Assembly: GCA_003996215.1 (NCBI GenBank)
Contig: QJPP01002922.1
Span: forward strand, 186,001 to 250,000
Source: Jaltomata sinuosa
Taxonomy: Eukaryota; Streptophyta; Magnoliopsida; Solanales; Solanaceae
Direction: 5' to 3'
DNA: 64,000 nucleotides
The notes under the pieces are model-generated. The model worked only from the letters and a program-made list of their open reading frames with translations, did not search any database and had not been told where the DNA came from. Below are positions 22,581 to 35,109 of this stretch, in pieces; the first letter of the stretch is position 1; the number at the start of each line of letters is the position of its first letter. The position numbers were made by a program, and so were the translations under genes.

Positions 22581-24962
22581 CATAATGCTTGCCTCACACT
22601 CATCTGACCACTGGGAGGGGACATTCTTCTGAGTCAATCTAGTCAACGGAGCTTCTATAGAAGAGAACCTCTCCACAAACCATCTATAGTATTCTGCCAA
22701 CCCGATGAAACTGTAGACTGCGGTAGGAGAAGTAGGCCTATCCCAATTATAAACTGGCTTAATCTTTGCCAGATCCACCATAATCCCATCCTTGGACACC
22801 ACATACCATAAAAATGCCACAAACTCAAGCCAAAACTCACACTTAGTGAATTTTGTATATAACTTATGGTCTCGCAAGGTCTGAAGTACAATTCTCAGAT
22901 GCTGCTCATGCTCCTCTCTACTCCTCGAATATACCAGAATGTCGTTGATGAACACAGTCAAAAAAGAATCTATTTAGGCTTTGAACACGTGGTTCATCAA
23001 CTATATAAATGCTGCTGGGGCATTGGTCAATGATAACGCTCAAATACACTCTCCAATAGGAGGTGATTCCGATCATTAGAGCAAAACACATTTATATTCC
23101 TAACATGAGTCTGGGTCAATCCTACAAAGAATAATGTATCACAATTGAGCTAATAAAGAATAAAAGAAACTTATTGAACTTCAAGGAGCAAAAAGAAAAG
23201 ATAACGATAGGGTTTTTTAAACTAAAATAAAGGATAAAAGAAAATCAAATAAAAGATAGGTTTGATCAATGGCTTTCACCAAGCAAGGATAACAAGGGAG
23301 AATTGGGAATAGGAATTTAATTCGCAAGACTTCCACCCAATTAACACAAAGGTAGTCTTGGTTAAGAGTATGCGTAACCATCTCTTGATAAATCAAGCAT
23401 TTATCCTTATGTGTTCTCTCGAACCTCCACGAGTAAGCAATAAACCAACTAATTCGATTTGGGTAAGTTGGGCTATCTATAGCCCCAACTCTTAGATGAG
23501 AATTTTTGGTAATCAAGCTATTTGTAACCTTGATCTAGAGTGAAAACCTCAATTCCCCACTATTGAACCTTTACCCAATTAAAGAACTTCTCTCTCAAGA
23601 AACAACACAATTAGTATGCTAATTCAATATTTGCAACCATCAACTATGTAATTAAAGCATAAAAGATTTAATAGACCCACATAATTTAACCAAGAGAAAG
23701 AACAAGATAAGAATTCAATACCCAAATAAAGTATTATCTCTAATACAATACCCAAATCTCAATTCAATAGTTACACCTACAATTTATCAATTTTGAACAA
23801 GAGTTAAAGAAAGGAATTTAAAGATTTTACAATAGAAATCATCCAAATCTTCACTCCAATGGTGTAGGGTGATGAACTCTCTCCAAGCTTTCCAAAGTTG
23901 TGTGAAATTTCCAAAGATCCTATCCAAAATGGCTCAGAAGTGTTTTATGTGAGATGGGGTTTCTAAGAGTGTGAATTGACCACTTTGGGTTTGACTGTAG
24001 TCCGGTATCCACATCTGCGGAACTTTCCAGCGCAGGTGCGTGGCCGTTATGGCATTAATGGGGCAAGACTATGGTACCGCTATGGTGAGATTCTATGCGT
24101 ATGAGCGCTCTCTACCCAGTAAAATACAAGCCGTAGGTATGACATCATCCACACGGCTGCGAGACTACTGTTGTGAATCCTGAAGGCACCATGGCGGTGG
24201 GCCTGGCAACCTCAGTGTGGATCCTCTCCTTTTTGCCTTAGTTTTGCTCCTTTTTGTCCTAATTGCTCCAGGATGTCTGCATTAACACTAATCTCCTGAA
24301 ATAATCCAGAACATGCCATAAGTGATCTCATATCATCATTAGAAGATGCAAAAGCATAAGAAAAGAGATATAGATTAGTGGTAAATTCACCACTTATCAG
24401 TTAACCTAAAAGACATGACTAGAAACTCATAATGGCCGTATCGAGTCCTAAATACAGGCCTTGGGATGTCCACAACCTATTCCTTAACTGCTGATACCCG
24501 AACCTCAAGTCTATCTTAGAGAACACCACTGTACCCTGTAGCTAGTCAAACAAATCATCAATACGTGGCATCAGATACCTGTTCTTGACTGTCACCTTAT
24601 TCAACTTTCTGTAGTCGAAACACATACGCATGGACCCGTCTTCCCTCTTTACAAACAGAACTGGAGCATCCCAAAGAGACATACTAGGACTGATGAACCC
24701 TCTACTCAACCAATCCTTGATGCTGATCCTTAAGCTCCCTCGACTTGGCTAGTGCCATCCGATATGGCGGAATAGAAATAGATTGAGTGCCTAGCTCGAC
24801 AACGATAGAAAACTCAATATCACAATCAGAAGGTAGACCCGGTAGATCAGAAGGAAACACATTTGAATACTCATAAATCACAGAAACTGACTCAAGTGAA
24901 GGTGTGATGGCACTAGTATCACGAACATAAGCAAGATAGGCCAAACACCCGTTCCCAACCAA
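22581..24962 (-). pseudogene. Element B: reverse transcriptase, split by a solo LTR and with a mutated active site
   Basis: The upstream half (24405-24962) has the linker (DLPGLPSDCDIEF) and RT start. The downstream half (22581-23030) has the palm region: VFINDILVYSRSREEH, KFTKCEFWLEFVAFL, YRWFVERFSSIEAPLTRLTQ. The normally invariant FIDD box reads FIND: the first Asp codon is AAC at 22944-22946. The halves are separated by the solo LTR at 23031-24399, whose 5-bp duplication (GTCAA/GTTAA) lies in the middle of the RT fingers/palm. The paralogous site in element C (37080-37130) is uninterrupted. Confidence 0.88.
23031..24399 (-). mobile_element. Solo LTR of D-family (Athila-type) inside RT of element B
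   Basis: 1369 bp from TGATAACGCTCAAATACACT to AATTCACCACTTATCA, flanked by GTCAA (23026-23030) and GTTAA (24400-24404), a 5-bp duplication with one later substitution. Start, end and interior match the LTR of element D (37809-39225). No internal region remains, so this is a solo LTR formed by LTR-LTR recombination. It contains a short zone of GCGCAGGTGCG-type motifs at 24010-24190. Confidence 0.9.
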
Positions 24963-25019
24963 TTGCTAGGAACTCACGAAAGATTTAACTCCCCTCGGTG
25001 TATGGATATTGGCACCCTT

Positions 25020-25380
25020 TCATAGTATAGGAGGGATACCAGGCCTCCATAGAGTAACAATCTTGGCGAGGCAATCCAAGACTGCATGGTAGGGAGACAA
25101 CCAATCCATGCCTAAAATCACGTCAAAATCAACCATATCTAGTACAATCAGGTCTACCCACGTGTCATACCCTAGGATAGTCACCACATAAGCCCAATGT
25201 ACATGATCCACTACTAAAGAATCTCCTACTGGGGTAGCTACACGCAAAGGAACAAGTAATAACTCAAAAGTAGACTCTAAACGAGTAGCATAATAAGCAA
25301 ACAAGTAGGAGAATATAGACCCTAGATCAAACAAAGCAGAAGTTGACTGATGACAAATGGAGATCGTACCTGTGATGAAA
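25020..25380 (-). pseudogene. Element B: retropepsin-like protease
   Basis: It shows FDLGSIFSYLF, a change of the clade's FDPGSTYSY active-site motif, then LLLVPLRVATPVGDSLVVDH, a DMVDFDVILGMDWLSPYHAV block and LDCLAKIVTLW. The catalytic Asp is retained, although the neighbouring Pro is Leu. The frame is interrupted on both sides. Confidence 0.82.
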
Positions 25381-25499
25381 ACATATGAAGCTCAACCTCT
25401 GGATGGACCAAAAATGCATACATGTGGCTCTGATAGTCACGACCACCCGATCTATCAGACTGAGGACCACCTCGAGTACCTTTGAGACCACCCCTACTA

Positions 25500-26889
25500 C
25501 CCTGTGCACCATCTCTGGCTAGTGGTGTTGGAGCCCTGAACTGGCTAATCATATCGCCTAAGGTGCTCCACTAAAAGGCATTCCCTAGAAAAGTGGCCCA
25601 ACTCACCACACTCATAACAACCCCGACCAACTATACGTTGCTGTGAAGACCTGACTGAATCAGAATAACTACCATGACCTATGGACCCATAACAAACACC
25701 TCGCAAAGATTGAATCAAACCCGGACTACTTTGACCCACAACAATCTGTGATGCCTGCTGAACAGGAAGGCTCGACTGAAAATGCTACTGATGCTGACCC
25801 CTACCAAAGTAGCCTCTGCCCCGTGTCTGTGAGCCACTGTAACTGCCCTGATAGCGGGGACTCTTATCGCTCCCCCCTTGGGCCTTGCAAAGTACACCCT
25901 CAATAGTGCGAGCATGATCTACAACCTCCAGGAAGGACTGGCCTGATGCTACCATACCCTCTATAGCTAAATGGAGCTGTAAAGTCAAACCTCGGACAAA
26001 GCAATGCATCCTTTCATGCTCAGTGGGAAGAATAATGGTGGCATGTCTAGCCAACTCATGGAAATAGGCCTTATACTCTGAAATAAACATGAAGCCCTAC
26101 TCTAACCTGGAGAACTCATCCATCAACCTCTCCCTCAAGCTGCGCAATACATAGTTCTCCAAGAAAACTGCCAAGAACTGTGCCCAAGTAAGCAGAGGTG
26201 ACCCGACTGGCCTGCAAGCTATATACGACCTCTACCACTGTTTTGCTGGACCATCCAGCTGAAACGTGATGTAATCTACTCTCTGTGACTCAACCAACCC
26301 AAGATTATGCAATCTCTCCTGGAAACTAGTCAAAAACTCATGTGTATCCTCCCTAGGAGAACGAGAAAACCTCAGGGGACCCAACTAAAGAAACCTACCA
26401 AGCATCTTCTGCTCCTTAAAAGATATAACAGGCCCAAATGGAATAGGAAGAATAATGATAGGGGCCGGCAACACCTCTAATCGGGGAGCCACAGTAGTAA
26501 GTTGTGCTTCTGAACCCTGTGCCGCTACTTGGGCTAAAGTCTGAGCCTCATCTCTAACCTGAGAACTAATCGGAGTACCAGGTAAGGCTGCTGGCTGTGA
26601 CATACCCTCAAGAAACCCAAGCAAGCAAACCAATGTGTCCTATAGTACTGGAGTAACCTCGAAACCTATCAGATGCTAGGCTTGTCCCATACCCTACGAC
26701 TCATACTATACCTCCTTAACCCTAATATGAGTCTTTGGCAATGGTAACCTAGTCTAGGCCTGAGCTGGCACCGCATCCCATCCCCTACCTCAACCTTTGG
26801 GTTGACTTCTACCCTATCCCCTAGCTAGGGCTCTAACTGTAGGTGCAGGGGCCTCATCCTCACCTACTGGTGATCTCGTCTGAACCATA
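25500..26889 (-). pseudogene. Element B: Gag with zinc knuckle
   Basis: The start is at 26887-26889 (MVQTRSPVGEDEAPAPT), about 195 bp inside the primer site. In order: a Pro/Ala-rich arm (26385-26700); a capsid with FKEQKMLGRFL and HEFLTSFQERLHNLGLVES; FISEYKAYFHELARHATII and CFVRGLTLQLHLAIEGMVAS (25785-26090); an Arg/Gly/Ser-rich basic region; and a CCHC knuckle CYECGELGHFSREC (25545-25640). Several stops and frameshifts interrupt it. The capsid order and knuckle fit Tekay Gag. Confidence 0.85.
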
Positions 26890-27083
26890 TGAGAAAGAGT
26901 GAAACAAAAGATACTTAGAAGTTGATATGGTCAAGGATGCACAATAAGGAATCAAACAAGATGGAATCTTTCCTAGAAATGTCCTATAGCCTCTCGCAAA
27001 TAGGATACAAACGTCATCGTATCAATCCACGAGACTCTACTAGACACTTTGATCTTGTATTGGCGACATTGGTGAACATAGAA

Positions 27084-27094
27084 CTCTTATACCA
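27084..27094 (-). other. Decayed primer-binding site of element B
   Basis: On the minus strand this reads TGGTATAAGAG, one mismatch from the initiator-Met site seen intact in element A. It lies three bases from the LTR. Confidence 0.75.
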
Positions 27095-27097
27095 CTC

Positions 27098-29763
27098 TGT
27101 CATGACCTGTAATCAGGCTGTGATGACACCCACATAACCCCCCAGTAGGCAAGCCAACCCAAAAATATGGAAGTATAATAAAATAATTTAGAGGGTACCA
27201 ACAACATATATGTATACCAACAGTATTAAATATACAAAAATAGCCCCAAAATGACCGAGAAGACAAAACATCTACAAGACCAACCCTAGACCTGGTGTGA
27301 CCAGTACAAGAGCGTCTAAAGTACGAAATAGCTATACAACAGGTTTTGTCTACCCAAAAATACAAAAATATAGATAGGTATGTAGATGGAAAGCAATAAA
27401 GGGTTCTCCACAATGCCAGGAGCTTACCTCGATTCAAACAACAGCTAGCCACGAATAACTGAAGGGTCAACGAGGGTGGCTCGTACTAGGTGCTGCATTT
27501 GAAAAAGATGTAGAGTGTAGTATGAGTACCAAAACAATGGGCACCCAGTAGGCATCATAGGCCGACCGAGCTCAGAAAGATAATATATAGAATAAGCTAC
27601 ACGGATCCATCTAAATCTAGTTATCAACAGAGAAACATAACTATCTATCTGATAGTGAAGACAATAATGATAAAACATGTAAAAGTACTCCAAGTACATA
27701 TAGATAATGCAATGCAATGCATCGTGAGATGATATGATGTGGAGTATGGTCAATGAAGAAAAGTAAAACCCATTATCTGGTACCTCAGGCACCCGGAAGG
27801 AACCCCAAGCTCATCAATATATGCATCAAAGTAAAACTTGGATATGTGCTTCTCAGGCCGCCTGAAATCGTGCTTCAGACTCATCAACAAGAAAGTAAAA
27901 TAGATAAGGGATCCAAAAACAGCCTTCAGACCGTTATAACAGTGGTACTTTTCTTTCTTTCAAAAACTAGTGGTTAAGAAAAATCCCAAATTTGAACCTT
28001 AAATTCTCGTGTTTCTTTCATTTCCAAAACCAATAGCCATGTAATGCAATAATGAGATATGATGCCATGTTCAGAGAATATCAGCCAATAAGGGTAAAGT
28101 ACCCTCCAAACAAGATAACTGACCTGGCACTCCATTAGATCAATTCTATGGCCTCGTGCCCACAAATACACCACTACAAGAATAAAAGGTCTAAAATGGA
28201 AATAAAATAGTAAAACAAGTAAAAGCACCTACACTGCCTCTAAAACTTTCCTAAATCATTCTCAGGATTCTAGGCTAGCCACAACAGACTAAGGGATCCT
28301 AAACTACATAAATATGGCAATACTACTCTACAGTCCAGAAAATGGCTAGAATAAGCATAAACATAATTTAAGCTTAATTCTAACTTAAGCCTAGCCTAAC
28401 GTTCAGGTAACTCATAACATATAAAATCTAACTAATCCAAGTTTTAAAATAGTAAACCATAACCTACCTCAAGGACGAACTATAATCATGAACCATCACT
28501 CATGTGCCTTCCCCTTCTGAACAGCCTCAGAATGCTGGCACACTATCAAGAACATAATCCAGGTATCAAGACGAGAAGAATGACATCCATATTACTTATA
28601 CAATATTTAGGCTGGAAATCGGGTCAGAAAATGACCCTCGGAGCCTGCACAATGAAATGGAAAACAAGTTACACAATTTTATCCACAGGGGCTTTAGAAA
28701 CCCATGCCAAAAAGTTGAGCATGAATGGGACTCGTTTCGAGGCCCAAAACAGCCTCAAAGTTCACTTTAATCTTGGAGGATCACCATGAAATTGGATAAA
28801 TTAAAGGAAAGAAATGCAGAAAAGAAGGTAGAATCAACATTAGAACAATGAAGGGACGAGAATTACCCTGAGAAGGCATGGAATCGATGATAATGGGCAA
28901 TTTCTACCTCTTAGACGAGCTCTTAAATGGAGGAAAGTTTGTTGGAAGTGAAATGAAATAAAGAAAGAACTAAATTTAAACTACCAACGATCAGTGCACC
29001 TGCGGTCAAAATAACGCAGGTGCGACATTGTCATGGTGCCTAAAATACCACAGTGGAGGTGGTGAACCAAACCCCAACCCCCACCAATACGGTAAACATG
29101 CTGCAGGGGAGGCATCACAGGCACGGTCAAATAAGCGCATAGGCGCCCCCTGCTGATGTCACCTAGGGCCGCAGCTGCGGCTGATGATTGTAGAAGCAGC
29201 AGCGCAGGTGCTCCTCTAGGTACGGAGATGCGCCATACCAGACTCCAGCTGCACAAGCTGCAACAACACACAACCAAAAACTCCAACCGCACCCTCAGGA
29301 TTCATTTGGAACCCCATGAATGCAAACCAAATATGCTACCCTACCAAAAATGGCCTTCCAGACTCAACAAAATTGATAAAATTCCCAGCGGAGATTGATT
29401 TAACAAAAAGTGGGCCCTTTTCCCAAAAACCAACTTTCACCAAAATAGAACCCAATAGCCTAAAATGATTTCAGAAGCCTCGAGACCCAAACCAAAGGTC
29501 CCTCTATACCAAAGTCGACATTCCATAGCTAACAATACTGACAAAATTTCTATCCAAGGCCATCTTTTCTGAATATTGACCAAAGTCAACTCTACCAGCC
29601 TAAAGAGTTGCAGAATAGCGAAATGAGCTTAAAACACAAATAAATGGCATGGGAACTAAACCGTCAGTTCTGGTAAGTCATAAATGACCTGTAGCCACTG
29701 TAGGAAAGCTCAAAACACAAAAAAAGAATGAAAATCAAGAAAATGACCTAGAGGGTCATTACA
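27098..29763 (-). mobile_element. 5' LTR of element B
   Basis: 2666 bp, TGTCATGACC…GGGTCATTACA, collinear with 17871-20557 but clearly diverged, lacking the TA microsatellite. The conserved block is at 27509-27580 and the GCAGGTGCG-type motif zone at 28990-29260. The right flank CTCTA completes the target duplication. Confidence 0.9.
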
Positions 29764-29888
29764 CTCTAGCTTCAGTAACTATACTAGTCCTGTATAAGAT
29801 TCTTCTGGCTTCAATGTTTCTGAGATTTCTAGAGCTATCTCTTACACAAAAAGCTATAGAACTTGGACTAGGATTTTCTTTAGATGCT
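29764..29888 (-). pseudogene. LINE RNase H domain, N-terminal part
   Basis: The minus strand reads SKENPSPSSIAFCVRDSSRN, then LRNIEARRILYRTSIVTEAR, then AMKAGLE, the opening of the same RVT_3 RNase H whose second half is at 17602-17870 (typical family text: GASKGNPGPS-AFCVRD, then AEARAI-GL). The reading continues exactly across the CTCTA duplication once element B is ignored. The other end is cut by the solo LTR at 29889. Confidence 0.75.
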
Positions 29889-30891
29889 TGATGTAGGGCA
29901 TATTTACACGTCTTTTAGCCATGTTTTGTTCACACTTATACTTTATTTTGAGGATAATCTAGCTTAATACTCTTATTTATACTTATTTCTATGTTTTAGG
30001 ATTTATGTAAGGTGTTTTGTGCAATGTAGGTGAAAAAAGTTAAATCGTTACTAAGGGTGGTAAAAAAGTGGACGAAGCTCACAAAACCACACCCCAGGTG
30101 AAATAGAGGGCTCACGATGCAAAGGTAGAAGGGAGGGGGGAGGGGGAGGGGATCAAGATTCACCCCCTTTGATGTTTACACCTGCCAAAGGCAAGAACAA
30201 GGAAAAATAGAAGAGCTCGTGGTGCAAGGGACAGAGCAAAGCTCCCTGCCTCACGACGTGAGGAGACACAGACCTGGCCAAATTCTGTGTTTTTACTATT
30301 CTAACTTGGAGGGACTTTTTAGGTGTTTTAAACATTATAAATACTGATTCTTAGTCCTTTTTAGAGGGGTATTGAAGCATAGGAGGTAGGGAGCACGAGC
30401 GGAGGCTAAACTCTTTAGGGTTTACTTTTTTATCTTTTTTGTTAGATTTATTTCTTGCTCTTACATTGAATTCTAGCTTGTGCAATAAGATTGTGAGGAA
30501 CTAAAATTCCTTTCTCTAGGGTTGTGACATAATATTAACATTATATTCTATTTAATGATTATTAATACAGATTCTACCATTCATGTTTCGTTCTCTTAAT
30601 TTTATACTTACTATTCTATTGCTTAGCTATCCCAAAAGGATAAACATATAATATCTAGAGGAACCTGAGAGATGGAATCTAGGAATAGAATGTGAGTTCA
30701 GGGGAGTAGGGTCTGTTTAAGAAAGGATTAGCAGCTAGGATGGAGACATATCTAGTTTCCCTACTAGGATCAAATGCAGTCAGATATATAATTGCGTTCT
30801 GATTGGTTTACCACACCTCTGCTCAATGATGTAGGTGTGAGGCTAATCTGGATAGAAGGTTAGAGGTTTGAGGACCATGACCATATTATCA
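29889..30891 (+). mobile_element. Solo LTR H, Athila-type termini
   Basis: 1003 bp, TGATGTAGGGCATATTTACA…CCATATTATCA, flanked by ATGCT at 29884-29888 and 30892-30896. TGAT…ATCA ends match the other Athila-type LTRs, read in plus orientation. A purine run lies at 30131-30150. No ORF is recognised. The boundaries rest on termini plus duplication, since no second copy is in the window. Confidence 0.7.
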
Positions 30892-31016
30892 ATGCTATGA
30901 CTCATAGATATCTTAATCATGCTTAATAAAAATAATTAGATATGATTAAATTACGCAAGTACCATAATATTTTATCTTCAATGTTAACAACCTTTGGAAT
31001 ATTTACTTTTAATTAC

Positions 31017-31813
31017 TGTAATGACATGTTCAGTCATTATTAAAAGGCACATCATTACGGGTTTGAGAACTTTTAAATATACCTCCTATATTTAAACTAG
31101 GATGACACGATGAAAAATTTCAAAATTTAAAATTTTAGGTCGGGCAAACGTCATCCCGCTATAGCGGGAATTTTCTTGCTATGACAGCATTGCTATAGCG
31201 GCCGAAAGGTTGCTATAGTGGGATGATGGGACCAATAACCCTAGAAATGAGTTTTATATTTTTGTTTTCCTCTCTTCAATTGCAAAAAGGACGAGGTTAG
31301 ATCTGAAAACATTCCTAGGGTTACCTCAAGGTCTAGGAGCAATGAAAAGGAGGGATTTCCACTCGAGTGGGGTAAAACCCACGGATTCCATGCCTAGTTC
31401 TCATTAGAATTTGCCTCCATGGAGCCAGAAGTTCATGTTCAGACTTTCTACAGTAGTTGTTTGGCGTCCAGGTAGTCTAGGTTTATCTGAGTAGTTTAGA
31501 CCTATTTTGATTGCTTAATATGCTGTAGATTGATGGGAGATTTAATGCTTTGGCCTTCGGGCATGGAGTCTGGATGGACAAACATATTTAATCTGGCAGG
31601 TTGGGATGGAATTCTACTGTTACGAGTAATGGGACCTTGTAATTGCTTGATTGATTTAAAATTGTGATTCTTAATCCCAGGGTAATCAGATTATAGGTGG
31701 GTTCGTAGGACCAGTAATGATTAAGTGTAAAAGGATTGCTAGGTCATAGCGGATTTTTGGGAATCATATAAATGAGGGAAATGGGATGAACAAGGAAGGT
31801 ACTACGTTCTGGA
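31017..31813 (+). mobile_element. LTR fragment G, Tekay-type, plus orientation, cut by element C
   Basis: It begins TGTAATGACATG, the reverse complement of the TCATTACA end of Tekay LTRs. It contains a cluster of GCTATAGCGG/CCGCTATAGC motifs at 31150-31230 like the GC-rich zones of the other LTRs. It ends where element C starts (31814). The remainder should lie beyond the window. The 120 bp before it (30897-31016) is unassigned AT-rich DNA. Confidence 0.55.
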
Positions 31814-34629
31814 TGTCACGACCTAAAATCGGGCTGCGATGGCACCTACATAACCCCTCAGTAGGCAAGCCAACCCAAAAGTGTGAAAGTATAATAAAAT
31901 AGTAAAAAAAAAGGAAAATAGAATAGAAAATATAAGGAAATAAGGGCCAATAGTATATATACATATCAACTGTAATAAATATATAAAAATGTCCCTAAAG
32001 TGACCTAGAAGATAATATATATACAGAAGAACCAACCACAGACCTAATGTCACTGGTACAAGAGCATCTAAGGTATGAAATACCTATACAACAGGTACTG
32101 CCTATCCAAAAAACAAAATATAGATAGAAAGGTAGATGGAAACCAGTAAAAGTCTCCAAAACGCCGGGAGCTCACCACGATCTGAACAACAGCTAGCCAC
32201 TAATGACATGAGGATCAGCGAGGGTGGCTCATAGTAGGTACCGCATCAAAAAAAAATGCAGAGTGTAGTATGAGTACCAAAACAATGGGCACCCAGTAGG
32301 CATCATAGGCCGACCGAGCTTAGAAAGACAATATACAGTATAATCTACAGGAAAGTAAACTTACTACAGGGATTCACCTAAATCTAGCTATCTACTAACA
32401 AAGCTGCAACCTAACAAATGGTGAAGATAATAATGATAATAAGACAAAGGCACTCCAAGTATACATAAGCAAATGTGATACACCGAGAGATGATATGATG
32501 TAAAATGTGGCCAGTGCAAGAGTCCAAAATTTGAGCATTAGACGAGACAATAAGTAATTATGAGTCTGGAATCCCAGCATCAGATGAACAGTAAGTAAAT
32601 ATGAGTCCAGAATCCCAACATCGTATAAAAATTAAGTAAATATGAGTCTGGAATCTCAGCATCGGACGAACAGTAAGTAAGTATCAGTCCGGAATCCTAG
32701 CATTGGACATGCAACAAGTGAAAATACCCTCGACGAAAACTAAAATCTGTAAAAAGGGAGGCATTTAGTTCTTAAATAAAAAACCGGAGGTAAGGTAGTG
32801 CAACTCTTTCTTAAACCTCTTGAAATGCAAAATGATAATAAAAAACCATCCTTTTTAGCCTGAAAACCAACCATTCATTCTTAGGAAAAACCATTAATAT
32901 GCCAAGGTCCATGAATGCAGAAACAAGAGTAAGCAGTACAACACTATAACAAAGACAGAGATAAAACACCAAAGGTGGAGCCAAAGCGCCCCCCAAAAAG
33001 GTTCTCACATGGAACATCATCTGGTCCAATGTTATGGCCTTGGGGCCATAGTTACACAAATTCAATAATAAATAATGATGAAAAAGAAAAGGAACTATAC
33101 TATGAAAATAAAACAAGGCATCTACTCTACCTATAAAACCTCCTAAAAGCATTCTAAGGATTTTAGGCTAGCCACAACAATCCTACAAGCTCCTAAACTA
33201 AGGATAAACAGTAATAATACTATTCAACAGTCTTGAAATGGCCAATTTATACGGTCACAAGATTTAAGCCTATTTATATCCTAGGATCTAACCTAACGTT
33301 CCAATAACTTATAAAATATAGAATCTAACTAACCCAAGTCTAAAATAAGATAACTGTCACCTACCTAGGGGCCGAACTGCAAACACGAACTGTCACTCAT
33401 GTGCCTTCCACTTTCAAATAGCCTCGGAATGATGCCACACTATCAAGCACATAATCCAGGTGTCAAGATAAGAAGAATGACACTTATATTACTTATACAA
33501 AATTCGGGCTAGAAAGTGGGTCAAAAAGTGACCCTCAGGGCACGCACAATAAAATGGAAAACAAATTTCACAATTATGTCCACAATGAATTTAGAAAACC
33601 ATGAACAAAAGTTGACCGCGAACGGGACTCGTTGCAGGGCCCAAAATCACCCCAAAGTCCACTTTGATCAAGGAATTAAAACAAGGAATTTTACAGAATT
33701 TTAACAGAAACTACATGAAATAAACAACAGAAAAAGGAGTATTGAACTAGGAGGGTCTTACCAAAACAATGAGGAATGATGCACTAGCCTTGGACTAGCT
33801 CACAAGCTTACAACAATGGAGGAAATAAGGAAAGTTGGAGAAAAAAATGAAGTTGGCAGCTTAAATAGCTGCCAGGGGTCTTTCATCGCGATCAAGAAGG
33901 ACCCCACGTAGTCACAATGACCATGCTGGCTTGGCCATCACGATTATGACAATCCAGCAACGCAGTTGCAAAGAGCAAGCTGGATGAGGTCCCAGCCGAC
34001 CTTCATCACGATCATGAGGAACCCCTCGCGATCACAATTGTCAAAAATCTAGACCATCGCGATCGCGATGGTAACCTCACGGTCGCAATGACCAAAATGG
34101 TCTACAACAGTACAACAACAACTAATAAAAACTTAAGGCTAAAAATTCACCAGATGGACCCCCGAGATTCATTCGAATGCCCGTGAACACAAACCAACCA
34201 TGGTACCCTACCAGAAATGGCATTCCAGACTCAGCAAAATCAACAAAACTCCTAACAGAGATCATTTTAAAGAAAAGTAGGCCCAATGTCCAAGAACCAA
34301 CTTTTACCAAACCGGAACCCAATAGCCGAAAATAAGTCTGGAAGCCTCGAGACCGAATCAAAGGTCTCTCTAGTACAAAGTTGACATTTTGGAGCTAACA
34401 ACACTGACAAAATTTCCATCCAAGGCTATCTTTTGTGAATGTTGACCAAAGTCAACTCTACCAGCTATAAGAGTTGCAAAATAGAGAAATGAGCTTAAAA
34501 CAGAAATGAAAGGCTCGGGAACCAAATCGTCAGTTCTGGCAAGCTATAATTTACCTATAGCCACTGTAGGAAAGCTCAAAATGCAGAAAAAGCACGAAAA
34601 TCAAGGAAATGAGCTAGAGGGTCATTACA
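31814..34629 (-). mobile_element. 3' LTR of element C
   Basis: 2816 bp, TGTCACGACCTAAAATCGGG…AGGGTCATTACA. It carries the conserved block at 32257-32322, a 41-bp tandem repeat (32544-32708) and a zone rich in ATCGCGATCGCGAT-type motifs (33883-34110). It is similar to B LTRs over long parts (33380-33660 and 34130-34629). Confidence 0.9.
32544..32708. repeat. Four-copy 41-bp tandem repeat in element C LTR
   Basis: Units at 32544-32585, 32586-32626, 32627-32667 and 32668-32708 share GTAAGTAAATATGAGTC and GGAATCCCAGCATC. This is not seen at the same place in B. Confidence 0.9.
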
Positions 34630-34689
34630 ATATCCACTATTAAAAGGACTTTGATCCGCAAAAGTCAAAGAATAGATAGATACCTGAAG

Positions 34690-35109
34690 GCTCGAAAGGT
34701 GAAGATAGCGGTCCCGCATGTCAGTCTCAATCTCCCAAGTAGCCTCCTCGATAGGACAATGCTGCCACTAAACCCTAACTGATGGAATATCTTTGGACCT
34801 CAACTTCCTAACCTGCCAATCTAGGATAGCAACAGGCTCCTCCTCAAAAGCCAGAGACTCATCCAACTGAAAAGAATCCCATTGAAGTACGTGAGACTCA
34901 TCCAAAATATACTGTCTCAACATAGAAACATGGAAAACTGGATGCACACCAAAAAGAGCAGAAGGCACGGCCAACTCATAAGCAACCTCCCCAATGCGAT
35001 GAAGGATCTTAAATGGCCCAATGGATCTAGGACTGAGCTTACCTTTCCTACTGAACCTCATCACGCGCTTCATGGGAGACACCCAAAGAAACACATAGTC
35101 ACCAACCAT
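34690..35109 (-). pseudogene. Element C: integrase C terminus and chromodomain-like end
   Basis: The frame holds RFSRKGKLSPRSIGPFKI, VHPVFHVSMLRQYI, DESHVLQWDSFQLDESLAF and VRKLRSKDIPSVRV. A TAG (34768-34770) stands at the same codon as one TAG in B, followed by WQHCPIEEATWEIET, the chromodomain-like tail. Apart from that stop the segment is open. Confidence 0.85.

Larger units (their letters stand above)
17871..29763 (-). mobile_element. Element B: complete, inactive Tekay-type Ty3/gypsy retrotransposon
   Basis: LTRs at 17871-20557 and 27098-29763 are flanked by the 5-bp duplication CTCTA (17866-17870 and 29764-29768). Reading right to left the order is primer site, Gag, protease, RT, RNase H, integrase, chromodomain-like end, LTR, the chromovirus order. 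Many stops, active-site changes and a solo LTR inside RT (23031-24399) show it is dead. The two LTRs differ at many positions, indicating an old insertion. Confidence 0.92.

Noticed and set aside
29980..30150. Possible coding or purine-rich regulatory region in solo LTR H
   Set aside because: Only low-complexity G/A runs; no frame or motif to support it.
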